A stretch of DNA of 64,000 nt from Karstenula rhodostoma CBS 690.94 (taxonomy: Eukaryota > Ascomycota > Dothideomycetes > Pleosporales > Didymosphaeriaceae): assembly GCA_010093485.1 (NCBI GenBank), contig MU001493.1:777599-841598 (forward strand), read 5' to 3'. Position numbers and translations under genes: made by a program. The notes beneath the pieces are model-generated. The model was not told the origin of the DNA. It worked only from the letters and a program-made list of their open reading frames with translations, and ran no database searches. This document shows positions 12,994 to 25,077 of the stretch, one piece after another (positions within the stretch are counted from its first letter, which is position 1; every line of letters starts with the position of its first letter).

Positions 12994-15453
12994 ATAAGCT
13001 TCTAAATAACCTCTTAATCTAATCTTTATATATACTTACTATAAACCTTATTAATTCTTAACTTAAATACTATATATTATATTTTTTAATAATATTAATT
13101 AATTTATTTTATTTTAGTTACTAATACTAGAAGACTTTATATAGATAGATAATATATAGGTTTAAATATAAGGATATAAAAGTATTTACCTTAAACTATA
13201 AAATTACTAAGGAAATAGTATAATTAGACTTAATAATATAGTTTACTACCCTAATCTACTCTATAACCTAGTATTCTTTTAACTACTTAGATATTAAAAA
13301 CTATAGTAAAATACTAAATTAAAATCTATAATATTAAAATAGGCTAATAATACTATTATAGTAGAACTATAAAAACTATATAATTAATAAATACTAGAAT
13401 ATAAATCTACTAATAGTATTTATACTATTATATAAAGTATAGTATATACTATATATAAGGTAATAATATATATAAAGTATAAAATAAAAACTATAAGTAT
13501 AGCTATATAGTATAAATAACTAGACTATCTAGAACTAAATATACTTAAGTACTTAGTATAGTAAGCTAAAGGGGTATATATTAAAGGTATCTCTATAGTA
13601 AAATATAATACTTATAGATAAGCTAAATTAAAATAATAGATTAAATATATACCTTAATTAAATAATTAAGGACCTAGTAAATATATTATAATTAACTTTT
13701 ATAATTTTAAATCTAATAGCTCTACTAAAGAGAAAAGTTAAATATTAATTACTAATTAATACTCTAGTTATATATAGGACTTTTACTTTAAAGATAACTA
13801 TCTAATAAAAACTATTATTAAGGTACTTAGTAGTTTTATACTATTTATAAAAGTATAGTTTAGTATAATAGTTAAAATTATTAAATTAGATAATAAGATC
13901 TTTATAGTAAAAGTAGATATTAAATACTAGTATATAAGCTAAGATATTAAAATTAAGCCCTTAATACTAGATATATAAGTATAAAATAAAGGAGTTAAGT
14001 ACTTAAAGGGTATAATAAAAAAAAAAGCCTATATAATATAACTTAATATAAACCTTTTATAGGAAATATAGCCTAAGATTACTAGGGCTATAGTATACCT
14101 ATATAATTAAATACTAAATTATAAGAATTACTAGTACTTACTATATAAGATATTCTTTATAATAGTTACCTTTATTAATAGGATAGTAATTTAGTTTTAA
14201 AAACTAAATCTAATATATCTTAAAGTATATAAAAGTAAAGCCTTTATTATAATTAATAATATATAGTATAGAAAAAATAAGTTATAAAGACTTAATTTAA
14301 AAATATAGATTAGATATCTTATAGAATACTAATTAATAAATATTTAGTATATATAAATTCTATTATTATTAAAAGTAATTAGTATCTATAATATTATATT
14401 TAATAAAGATATAGTATTTAATAAAATATAGAAAGAATTTATAGATAATCTTATATATAGTACTCTAGAAGAAATTATATTATAGATTAAAACTATAGAG
14501 AGACTACCTATTTTAATAACTAAATTAGAAATAATTTTATTCTATAAAAATAAGTTAGTTATAATAAGTTATAATAACTTATAATAATAATAAGAGATAT
14601 TAGAAAAGTTACTAGAAAGGAAGTATAATAGTATCTACCTATTATTATTAATAATACTACTACTAGTTATACTACTAATATAACTTATAATATAGAATAT
14701 ACTATTACTAAAAATATAAGTAATAAATAACTATATATAATAGCTAATAGTAGCTAGTATAAAAATTATACCCTAAGTAGCTATATTTATAGTAGATACC
14801 CTAGTAGGTTATAAAGGTATATATAAAGGCTATAACCTTAATAAAGTATAAGTAAAATAGATACTTATAAAAGAATTAAAGCCTTATTAAAGCTAGCTAC
14901 TACTACTACTAATAATCTAAACTAGACTTAAGAATTACCTAATAGAGGAATTATTTTAAAAAGCTAAATATAAATATTTTACTAGCTATTAATAAATAAA
15001 CTTATAAATAAAAGTACTATAAAAACTAATTAAATAAGTAGATTACTAAATCCTTAACTATATATAGATATATACTTATAAACTTAATAAATACTATTAA
15101 TTTCTAAAGTATAAAACTTAACTAGTTATATAAGAAAATTAGTAGAAGGATATTACTCTATAAAATACCTATATAATAATCTTAGCTAATTAATTATTTT
15201 ATATACTTATAGTAATAGCTACTAGATATAACCTTAAACTAAAATAATATAATATAACTAATATATTTATATATATAATACTTAATTAAAAAGTCTATAT
15301 AAGGATACCTATAGAATACTAAAAGAGAGGTATAATCCTTAAACTATAAAAGGCCTTCTATAAATTCTAAATCTTATCTAAGCTATAATAGAAAGAATTT
15401 ACTATAATACTTAAAAATATAGGTTTTACTATAATTCTATATAAACTATATTA

Positions 15454-15640
15454 TAGAGATTTACTATAAGATAGGGTAACTTAATAAAGTAGGGGGGATA
15501 AAAAGGTATATTATACTTTACTAATACACGAATAAAGGGAGACTAAAAAAGTGGCTAAGATATATCTAGCGTCTATATATAGGCTAACTAAAAAGGGTAT
15601 AGCGCCAAGCTAGCTAAAATAGGCTTAACGCGTGCCCACT
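15454..15640 (+). mobile_element. 187 bp short insertion (family 2)
   Basis: Flanked by perfect 16 bp direct repeats, TATATAAACTATATTA, at 15438-15453 and 15641-15656. The inner copia copy has an unbroken sequence at the equivalent point. The insert matches the copies at 5841-6162, but its 3' half still holds CpG words such as TTAACGCGTGCCCACT, so it is less mutated than its surroundings. It has no coding potential. The long duplication again suggests target-primed insertion. Part of the 16 bp may be shared by chance with the element's own start (TATTATAGAG). Confidence 0.8.
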
Positions 15641-15666
15641 TATATAAACTATATTATATAATTAAG

Positions 15667-16356
15667 GATAGTATTATTATCTTCTTTTATATAAATAATA
15701 TTATTATTACTTATTACTAAATAAAGGAGGTAGTAGTAACTAAAGTAGTAAAACTACTTAAATAAAAATATATTATAACTAGAGGAGATAATCTATAATA
15801 GTTCCTTAATATAGAAGTTATTTAAAAATAAGACTAGTAATTTATATAATTATTATAGACCTTATATATTAAGAAAATCTAATAACTAGTAAATAAAACT
15901 AATTACTATTATAATATACCTATAATTAATATAGAGTTTAAACCTTAAGAAAGTCTAGCCTTACTATTAGAGATTAATAAATATTAATAAAAGATTAGAT
16001 TACTACTATTTATAGTAGTTATAATATAACTAGATATTACTTTTACTATATTATAACTAGCCTAGTTTCTATTAAACCTAGACTAAGTATATTAAAATAT
16101 TATTAATAAAGTATTATTATATCTCTTAATTACTAAATATAAGGGTTTATAGCTTAGAGATAGATTATACCTCTAAATTACTAGTAATACTTTATTTACT
16201 AATAATATAATTAATAGGAAAAGCTTATAAGGCTATATAATTAAGTTATTTAATAGCCTAATAATATAAAGGGTAAATAAATAAAATACTATTACTACCT
16301 CTATAATAGAGGTAGAACTACTCGCCCTATTATAGGTAGCTAAGGAAGCTATTTAT
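15667..16356 (+). pseudogene. Relic of copia reverse transcriptase and RNase H
   Basis: At 15667-15710 one frame reads DSIIIFFYINNIII. YINN at 15688-15699 is the reverse transcriptase YVDD motif after three G to A changes. At 16297-16356 another readable stretch gives TSIIEVELLALL, a TAG stop (16333-16335), then VAKEAIY. This is the copia RNase H segment usually read as TSTxEAEL-LxALxQ-AKEA, with CAG changed to TAG. The changes are C to T on both strands, as RIP produces. The homologous segment of the inner element lies near 8163-8222 on the minus strand. Confidence 0.8.
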
Positions 16357-16767
16357 ATTTTAAAATTATTAAAAGAGCTTAGAATTATATTATCTAGCTC
16401 TATAATTATAATATAATATAATAATTAATAGATAATTTACTTAGTAACTTAGGAAGTATTAAAACTCTAAACTAAGCTCTAATATATTAATATCTATAAT
16501 TACTAGCTATAATAAGAAGTCTCTATAGAAATAATTATTATTAAATATATTAAGTTAGCTAAAATAATTACTAATAGACTTATAAAGATACTATTAGTAA
16601 ATAAATAGCTAGACTTCTTTAACTAGCTTAAATTAGTTAATATAAAAAATTAAGAGGTAATAAATACTATACTACTTAAAAAAATCTAAGACTATTTTTA
16701 CTAAATACTCTAAGCTATTACTTATAATCTAGTTTAGATAGTTTAAGAGTATTAAATTAAGGGGGTA

Positions 16768-17053
16768 TATTAGATTATATATATATATTATTATTTATAG
16801 TATAGTATATTTACTATTATAGTAAGTTATAGTAACTACTAGTAATAGTAGGTAATAAATATAAAAGGAAAGACTAGAATATTTTATACTATTAGAACTA
16901 ATATAGGGTACTAAGGTATTATTTAAAAATATATCTTAGTTAGACTTAAAATAATAATTAATTATAATAATTTATATAAATATATAATATATAACTAACC
17001 TATCTATATCTATAGTTTATAATAATCTATTATTATTTATAGTAGATTTAATA
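16768..17053 (+). repeat. 3' LTR of outer copia element
   Basis: 286 bp, same length and orientation as 4212-4497. It is preceded by the polypurine tract and followed by the CTATT duplication. Confidence 0.9.
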
Positions 17054-17199
17054 CTATTCTAAATATATTTAGTTTACTAATTTATATTTAGCCTACTATA
17101 ATACTATAATAGTAGCTTATAATACTACTAATATTATAAGTTTAAATATATTTAGAATATATTTAAACTAATTCTTACTAGACTTCTACTAGGCCTATT

Positions 17200-17960
17200 A
17201 CTTTCTTCCTTCTTTCTTCTTCTCCTCTTCTTCCCCCTTCTACTCTTAACTAGGTAAGCCCTTTAAATAGATTTTAAATATATTTATACTAATATACTTA
17301 GAATAATAATAAAAATAAAGAGGAAGAAAAGAAAGAAAAAAATAAAAAAAAAAAGGAAAAAGAGACTATCCTTTTCCCCCCTATTTAGATAAGTCCTTTA
17401 AATAGGTTCTAAATAGATTAAGAATATATTTAAGCTAATATCTATAAAATAAGGATAAGAATAAAAAAGATAAAAAAGAAAAAATAGAAGTAGAAGAAGA
17501 GAAAGAGAAAAAAATCCCTTTTTTTCTTTTTAGTTTAGTAAGTTTTTTAAATAGGTTTAGAACGTGTTTATACTAATATCTATAGGATAAGAATAAAAAG
17601 AAGGAAGATAATAAAAAAAAAAAAAAGATAGAAAAGAAAAAAGCCCTTTTTATTAATTAGGTAAGTTCTTTAAATAGGTTCTAAATAGGTTAAGAATATA
17701 TTTAAGCTAATATCTATAGAATAAGGATAAAAAGAAGAAAGATAATAAAAAAAATAATAAAAAAAAAAAAAAAGTAAAAAAGAAAAAGAAAAAAGTCTTT
17801 CCTCCTCTCTCTAATAAAGTAAATCTCTTAAATATATTCTTAACTTATTCTAAATATATTCTAGTAAATACTAATATTTTTAGCCTTTAACTAGAAACTA
17901 GAGGAAGAGAAAGAATAGAAAGAAGAGAAAAAAAGTTACTATTACTATTACTACTATTAA
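17200..17960 (+). repeat. Tandem array of ~120-155 bp units with polypurine tracts
   Basis: Five related units start near 17252, 17384, 17534, 17657 and 17813. Each opens with a TAGGTAAGTTCTTTAAATAGG-like phrase, continues with a version of TTCTAAATAGGTTAAGAATA and CTAATATCTATAGAATAAGG, and ends in a long A/G-only tract. A C/T-only tract (about 17200-17242) precedes the first unit. Unit three keeps an unmutated TTTAGAACGTGTTTA where the others read TTTAGAATATATTTA, which shows the ancestral motif. Confidence 0.7.
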
Positions 17961-20900
17961 TACTAGTAGTAGTAAAACTATTACTAAAGTAAATTTAAAT
18001 AGGTTTAGAATATATTTAACCTATTATTAATATATTTAGGCCTCTATCTCCTTAACTCTAAAGAAATAAAATAGTTTTTAGGGTAGCTTTAATAGTTAGG
18101 TAAGTCTAAATAGATTTAGAATATATTTAAACTATTACTAATATATTTAACTATCCTCCTCTAGTAACCTATTTAAAAGAATAAAACTAAATCCTTATAG
18201 TAATAATAATAGTTATAAAACTAGCTTTAGATATAAAACCTAAATATATTTAGAACTTATTTAAACTAGTTCTAAATATAACTATAAACTATTCTTTAGA
18301 TAAATAATAAAGTTTTAAATATAACTCTAAACTATTTTTTAGATAGAAAATAAAAACTAAGTAGTATTTTATATAAATATATTAGTAATATATTTAAATA
18401 TTTTTCTTAAATATATTTATAATATAATATAATTACTATTTAATTATATTTAGCTAATTTAAAAGGTTTTTCACGCTAGTCTATATATAGGAAGAATAAG
18501 GGGTAAGAGAAAATTATAAAAAAATTTTTTTTTTTACTTTATAAATATTATTTCTTTATTTATATCCTCTTCTTAAAGTATTTTATTATAATATTAAAGC
18601 TAGAATAAAATATAATTCTTTCTATAAATATATTCTAATATTATTTATAATATATTTAAATAAGTCTTTTACTAAAAATATACCTAGCTTAGGTTTCTTC
18701 CTTCTAGTATACTAGAGCTTTCTAAAGATATTCCTAGTAAAAGATATTTTATTTACTCTAGAAAACTATACTACTAGATATTACTATTAGATAATATAAA
18801 AACCTTACTCTATAAAGTAAGTTCTTTTATAGAAATATATTATAAATAAGTTCTTAATATATTTAATAATATTTTTATAAAAAGGGTATACTTTATATTT
18901 ATATTAAGTAATACTATCTAAACTACTTTATTATCTCTAGAAAAACTAGCTAAGCTAGCTTTATCTAAATATTAAAGGCTATTATTTAGTATACCTAGTT
19001 TATAACTTTAAGCTCTAAAGATATTTATAGAAAGGGTAGCTATATAAATATAGTTAAATATATTCTAAATATATTTAAACTAGTATAAATTATACTAGTT
19101 AAACCTATTTAAAATACTTCTAATAAATAAAATACTAATTACTTTTCTACTTATCTAGTAATTTTAAAGAAATAGTATTAATAGATATTTTTTTAACCTA
19201 CTCTCTTTTACTCTACTAATTATATAAAATACTAGGTAAAAGGAAAGATAAGAAAGTATTACTTCTTTTTAAGAAGTAGCTAATTATTCTAGCTAAATTT
19301 AAAAATCTACTAGTAATTTTTTTTAATCTTAAAGTTTCCTTCTATATATTTAGTATATAAAGAGAAAAACCTATCTATTTATTTCTTTTAAAAAAAATAC
19401 TAGAGATAGTAATACTTTAAGATAGCTAAGTAAATATATTTAGAATATATTTAAGCTATTTAATATATCTATCTATAGTCTTTTTTTATATAAATTTATT
19501 TTCTTTTATAGCTTAAATTACTACTTATTTAGCTTAAACTACTTTTTTTAAATAGTAATTTAATTTCTCTATAGCTATAGTACCTTTTACTTTACCTATA
19601 ACTCCTAGTTTTAAATAAAAACTTATTACTATATAGATTAATTTCTATTTAAATATATTAAGATTAACTTTAGAATATATTTAAATTAATATATCTAGAA
19701 TTTAGGGAAGATCTAATAGGAGATATTCTTATTAAAAAGAATTCTATAAAAAAAGTTTTTACTAGAGAAAATTTTATAGAAGGAAATTTTATAGAAGTAG
19801 TCTTTCTAGCCTTAGCTAAAGGTAGGCTACTTAATAAATACCTTACTCTTTCTATATTAATAAAGCTAGATAAGTCTAATATATAAAGTATTTTATCTTT
19901 TTCTATAATATTCTTAAATAAATTATTCTCTCTTTACCCTAAATATATTATAAATATATTTATAGAGATTTTACTTAAAACTTATTTTTTTTTACCTATT
20001 TACTAGCCTTTCTTTATATATTAATAAAGAATCTCTAAGATAGACTTAAAGAACTATAATTTATATATTAAATTCTATATATATTTCTTACTTTATATTC
20101 TATAATATTTTAAAGATCTATTTATTTTATACTAGAATATATTATAAATATATTCTTAATAGGTTTATATTAACTTATTTTAAAATACTTTTAAAAAGAG
20201 GTTACCTCTACTCTATTTAATATTTTTTATTTCTAACTTATTTAACTATATTAGAGTATAATTCTATTTAATTCTAAGTAGTTTTAGATATTAGACTTAT
20301 ATCTTATAGTAAACCTACTATAATTATAGAATATTTTTTATACCTAGCCTAGTTCTTAATATTATTTTATATTAAATTCTCTAAAATATATTAGAAATAT
20401 ATTTTAAATATATTTAATTTTTACTTCTTATTTATAAGAAAATTATATAGTTTTATATATTTAGCCTCTATTCTAATATATAGAAGACTCCTTATTTAAT
20501 TCTATATTATTTCCTAAATATATAATACTTTTAGAACTACTTTATTAATACTTTAATAGAAGTATATATAATAAAAGTATATTATACTTTAGAGTTACTA
20601 ATACTAGTCTCTTAAGTAAAAGTCTAAAATATAAAGTATTTCTCTAAAATCTATAAATATATTTAGATAGTATTAGGAATATATTTATTTAATTTATTTT
20701 ATATTTATTTTATATCTATATTAACTATAGTACTAAAAAATCCCTAACTATATAAATAATTCTAATAAAGATCCTTTTAGATAGCCTTACTACTTTTTTA
20801 GAAAAAATAGAGTAAGCTATCCCTATATACTAATAGGGATTTAGAGTTAGTAATAATTTAACTAAAAGTAATAACTAGAACTTATTAGAAATATATTTAA

Positions 20901-22861
20901 GTAAAGTAATTAATAAATTATACTTTTACTATACTTCTTATAAAAGATAGTAATAAGAATTTTAGACTATTTCTTTTTAAATTTCTTATAAAATATATTT
21001 ATTTAGAATATTATCTATAAGAAGAGAATTTTTATTTATTAGTTATAAAAATAAACTATATAGTTAGCTAAAGCTATTATAGTAATATCTTAGATATAAT
21101 ACTAAATATATTAGAAATATATTTAGATAAATATATTTAAAATATATTTATATAAATATATACTTCTACTAGATTCTATAGATATCTTATATACTACTTA
21201 TAGAGAATACCCTTAAAACTATATTTAAATAGGAAAGTAATAAGCTTTTTATATTTTATAATTTACTAAATTTAGTTTTTATTAGTAAAGGTAGTATTTA
21301 GTTCTTTTAAATATAAGATATTTTACTACTATAAATAGGCTAGTAGTTATAGAGAATTTAGAAACTAGACTAAATTTATTACTAATATATTCTAAATATA
21401 TTTTTATAAATAAGCTTATATCTACTTAGTATTAGTATAAGTATTAAATAAAGAATATTATAAATCTCCTCTAGCTAGTCTTTTAAAAGAAAGTATAGTA
21501 GTAGTAGGATATAAAAGTAAGTTTTAAATAAAATAAAAATATAATAGGGAGTTTTTACTAGATTAATAGAAATAAGGATAAAAAATTCTACTAAATAGGT
21601 TTCTTTTACTATTTTACTCTAATTTTAGAGATAATCTATATCTAAATATATTTAAAAGTTATTTAGAATATATTTAAGCTTAAACTTATTATACTAATTA
21701 ATTTAAGCTATTTAGGGTTTTATAATATTATAGTATTCTATTAAAAAAAATAAACTATTCTAAAATAGACTTTTTAAATAATTAATATCTACCTTTTATA
21801 ATACTTTTTAAAAGAAGTAGTTTTTTATTTTTACCTTTTACTATATTTATACTTTATATCTAATTATCTAGTATATAGAATTAGATAGATTCTACTATTA
21901 TTAACTAAAATAAGTTCTAAATAAGTTATAAATATATTCTTATATAATATAGTAATTAAAAAACTAGATTATATTCTTATAGATATAGTATATAATATAA
22001 CTAGTTTTACTACTATTTTTACTTTATATTAAAATAATACTCTAATACCTCTTTCTCTTTATTTCTTTCTTTATTTAAGATACTAGTATAAAGCTATTTT
22101 ATCTTTTTAAAAAGTTAAGAAATAACTTTAGTATATAAATAGGTTTAGATTATATTCTAAAAGTATTTATAGTATTTAATTCTTATATATATATATTTCT
22201 ACTTCTATATATTTATATTTAAGAATAGAGAAAAGGTTTATTTTAGAAAATATATTTTTTTTTTAAAGTATTATATTTAAATATATTAAAATTATATTTA
22301 GAACCTATTTAATTATATATACTACTAATATCTTCTTTAGTATTTTTTTACTAGTTAGATATATACTACTAGCTAGCTATAGTATATAAATAATATATAT
22401 AATATTCTTATTATAGGTTTTTAGATATATTAAAAAGATAAAGAAGTAGATTATTTCTTTAATATATAATACTATACTAAGCTTCTTATTTATACTTTTA
22501 AGTATAAATAATATTATTTATATAAATATATTATAAATATATTTAGAATATATTTAGACTAAAAGTATACTATAACTAATAATTTAATATTTTTTTATAG
22601 CTTTTATAGCTAAAGGTTATTATTAAATTTAATTATTATATCTAAACTAATATTCTAAAATAGATTAAAGTTTTTAAGTAATAGAATAGGTTATAGTAAT
22701 AGATTATAGATAAAATTTATATTTAAATATATTCTAAATAAATTAGCTTTAAAGAAGTATTAAGAGGATAAAAAGATAAAGAAAATACTAATAATAATTT
22801 TATTTTTAAAGTAACCTAACCCTAAAAACTCTATAATTACTACTTTAGGTAAGGTAGTTAT
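17961..22861. other. A+T-rich, gene-less part of the RIP block
   Basis: No LTR or coding relic was recognised. The word TTTAGAATATATTTA and its variants (TTCTAAATATATTTA) recur at irregular spacing throughout, as they also do at 3600-4200. The sequence flanking the copia elements on both sides is therefore one kind of repeat-derived DNA. Composition returns to normal at about 22862. Confidence 0.6.
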
Positions 22862-23469
22862 ACTAGTAAGGGGTATAGTTAGCCGAGGTAAAAACTATGG
22901 TTAGGTGAGCTGCATCCTGGGTCTCGAGCGAGGCAGCAAGCCCACTTAGTACACCAGTGCGGCGGGGCGTCTGCACCGGAAACGGCATTCGTGGATGACG
23001 CGAGTCAGGGATGCGACAGGGCTGGTTTAGGTGCACGCGGCTTAGTTGTATGGGGGCATAGTGGTGGATCGTTGTGGGAGGGGGCATGTGGGGCCCCTCA
23101 TCGTTGGTGAAGTTGTGCTCCTCAGCGCTGGTGAAGGCGCGCGTTCTGACATGCCCTCAGAAGGCAGAAGCAGCAAGCAGTCTCTCTTGTTTTTGACAGC
23201 GCGAGAACACGCACACAGATTGGAACATTGTTATCATCCATTACATTCGTGACTCGTTATTATATGTTACCGCTAATCTAATATAAACCTTGCTTTAGCC
23301 TCATAAGAACAACCATATGCTTGCTCTGGGCCGACGCGTCTCACAGTTGACAGCGTTATACCGAAACGCCTTGAGAGACGGGCAAAGACAGGAAATCGTC
23401 ACATTTGCAAGAAACACCACTCGCTTGTACGCAATCAAAACCAGGCCGCTCAACATCCAGAAGCCCATG
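22862..23469. other. Boundary sequence and bZIP 3' flank
   Basis: Normal composition resumes. Short overlapping ORFs on both strands (22863-23252) carry no motif. The stretch next to 23470 would hold the 3' untranslated region and terminator of the bZIP gene. Confidence 0.5.
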
Positions 23470-24378
23470 TCATGGGCTAACCGGCGAGGAGCCTTCCGTG
23501 GCGGAGCTGCCTTTGGGCGAGAGGAGCTCAGCAGCTGTACTCCGGTTGCCCTGGGTGGACAACCGATCCGCTTCCAGCTGGAGGTATCTCCGCAGCCGTC
23601 CGTCAGGACACTCGTTGTGTTTTCCCACCAGCTCCATCAGATCCCGCAGGTCGCTCTTCAGGAGCTCGACCTCGGACTTGAGCACCTTGTTCTTGCGCTC
23701 CACATTTCGCGCCGTCTCGACGAGGTCCTCCTGCTGTCGCTTTTGCTTGGTTCGGCATTTGCTGGCTGCGTGTCGGTTCTTCTCTAGGTACACGGCGCGA
23801 GCAGAGCCGGGCTCGGCTTTCTCGAACGTGCGTCGCCGTCCGGTGGGGCATGGTGCAGAATCGATTTGACTGCGGATGCTCTCGCGTCGCCGTTTGTCCA
23901 TCGGGGCGTCCCGATTCATGGTATATGACCACTGCGTGGGTGACGAGGATGTCGCCGAGTACGCGTGGTCGTCGGCGGATAGTTTGCCTTTGTCGTAGGA
24001 TTCGAACGGGCCGGCGTCACCGTTGAAATGCATCTGCATTGGTGACATCCAGGAGGTAACAAGCGTGTCGCGCATGTGCATGTCGTCGGCGTTGGTAGCG
24101 GTGAAAGATGTTCGTGGTGGGTGCAGAGAGCCGCCAGCGAAGGGCGCCGCTGAGGAGGCGCCACTGGAGAAGTTTTGATGCTGAGACTCGTCCGATTCTG
24201 TGGACTCCGCGGAGGGAATTGTCGTCTTTTCATCGCGCTGGCCCAGGTCCGAGACGAACAAGTATTGGTCGGGAGGAGGCGGCTCGAAGTTTGAGAAAGC
24301 AAGGCCTCCGTCGCCGGGGGTCTTCATGTTGAGGGAAGGCTGGCCCCAAGCAGCTGAGCTGGAGCACATTGCGAGCAT
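23470..24378 (-). CDS. bZIP transcription factor, ATF/CREB-like
   Basis: Single exon, 302 residues. The basic region at about 193-216 carries NRHAASKCR (201-209), the Nxx-AA-xxCR signature that contacts DNA in the ATF/CREB class. A heptad series follows at Leu219, Val226, Leu233, Leu240 and Leu247. A conserved KHNECPDGRLRRYL stretch comes after the zipper. The N-terminal 190 residues are Ser/Pro-rich and probably disordered, as in activation regions. Such factors work as dimers in the nucleus, often in stress or secondary-metabolism control; the role here is unknown. The gene sits 600 bp from the RIP block, and its upstream region has a TGACGTAA-type site. An earlier start is possible, but the upstream sequence offers no better candidate. 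Confidence 0.88.
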   Translation of the reverse strand: MLAMCSSSAAWGQPSLNMKTPGDGGLAFSNFEPPPPDQYLFVSDLGQRDEKTTIPSAESTESDESQHQNFSSGASSAAPFAGGSLHPPRTSFTATNADDMHMRDTLVTSWMSPMQMHFNGDAGPFESYDKGKLSADDHAYSATSSSPTQWSYTMNRDAPMDKRRRESIRSQIDSAPCPTGRRRTFEKAEPGSARAVYLEKNRHAASKCRTKQKRQQEDLVETARNVERKNKVLKSEVELLKSDLRDLMELVGKHNECPDGRLRRYLQLEADRLSTQGNRSTAAELLSPKGSSATEGSSPVSP

Positions 24379-24976
24379 GGCTGAGCGAGAATGGCGTGTC
24401 CACGCGGTCGAGGGTGGGTATAGGATGGGTGCAAAGTACTGGCAGGCAAGTCTACCAGGGGTCTGATTTGGTCAAAGGAGGATTGCAAGGCGAGAGATAG
24501 CGGGAGTGGGCGTCAATCCAGGTTGCGGACCCCAAGGCGGCCTGGCGTGCAAGTCGATATACATATCACCGGTGGCAAAGCTGCCATTCCACGGCCAGAC
24601 CATGACGGCCGTTGCACAGAAGCAGAGCCAGCCAGCTGCCGCCCGGATGGACGTCCGCTACTTTTCCACTTGGGTGGTCGCATGCGCACAAAACATGGGG
24701 CTCTCGGTGTTCTGATCCGCGGCTAGCTGTGCCGGGTCTCCACCCACCAATTAGCATCGACAAGGGGGGCGACGCCTCTCGATCGCAGCCCCTGTGGCAT
24801 TGTGGCATTGGCAAGACGGCCGTTTGGAAACGTGGGTGGGGTTTGTACTCGTGCAAGGTTAGCGGGAACCATCAAGCGTCGTTGTCCCTCGGCGTGCCCA
24901 ACGGAGGACGGAGGACGCACTCGCCTCCGCACCACCCCACGACGTCGGCACCATTTCCCATCTGCCCTGCACCACG

Positions 24977-24984
24977 TTACGTCA
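24977..24984 (-). promoter_or_regulatory. CRE/ATF-like site upstream of the bZIP gene
   Basis: TTACGTCA on the plus strand (TGACGTAA on the minus) about 600 bp upstream of the bZIP start. This is the half-variant bound by ATF/CREB-class proteins, so autoregulation is possible. A single 8 bp match is weak evidence. Confidence 0.3.
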
Positions 24985-25038
24985 CAAAACATTCACAGGA
25001 GGGACAATCCGCGCGGCTCAGATGCAGCAACCGCCCAT

Positions 25039-25077
25039 CTCCTCCTCCTCCTCCTCCTCCTCCTCCACCACCACCAC
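25039..25077 (+). repeat. CTC/CAC trinucleotide repeat
   Basis: About nine CTC triplets followed by CAC/ACC triplets. They create spurious poly-Pro, poly-Leu and poly-Glu reading frames on the two strands. Confidence 0.9.

Larger units (their letters stand above)
4212..17053 (+). mobile_element. Full-length Ty1/copia LTR retrotransposon, RIP-inactivated and interrupted
   Basis: Identical-length 286 bp LTRs (4212-4497 and 16768-17053) in the same orientation are flanked by the 5 bp duplication CTATT (4207-4211 and 17054-17058). A polypurine tract, AAGGGGGTA, directly precedes the right LTR. The internal sequence continues across four insertions: about 5558-5650, 5837-7287, 7462-12993 and 15454-15640. 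Removing them leaves roughly 5.5 kb, matching the second copy at 7462-12993. A mutated reverse transcriptase motif lies about 1.1 kb, and an RNase H relic about 0.4 kb, upstream of the right LTR. This RT-RH-LTR order fits copia rather than gypsy elements, where integrase lies last. Stops from C to T changes make it non-coding. Confidence 0.9.
3531..22861. repeat. RIP-mutated A+T-rich block
   Basis: About 19.3 kb built almost entirely of TA-rich words, with CpA, TpG and CpG dinucleotides nearly absent by eye. Both ends switch to normal composition within tens of bases. No intact ORF longer than about 60 codons exists. This is the signature of repeat-induced point mutation, the fungal genome defence that converts C to T (mainly CpA to TpA) in duplicated DNA. 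Repeats identified inside include two full copia elements and several smaller insertions. A few islands retain GC words: 5558-5650, roughly 15590-15640, 17552-17566 and near 18470. Such blocks are normally heterochromatic. Confidence 0.95.

Noticed and set aside
3531..22861. CRISPR-like, rRNA or telomere repeats in the A+T block
   Set aside because: Repeats are LTRs, nested insertions and low-complexity words; no spaced identical units, rRNA or telomeric TTAGGG runs.
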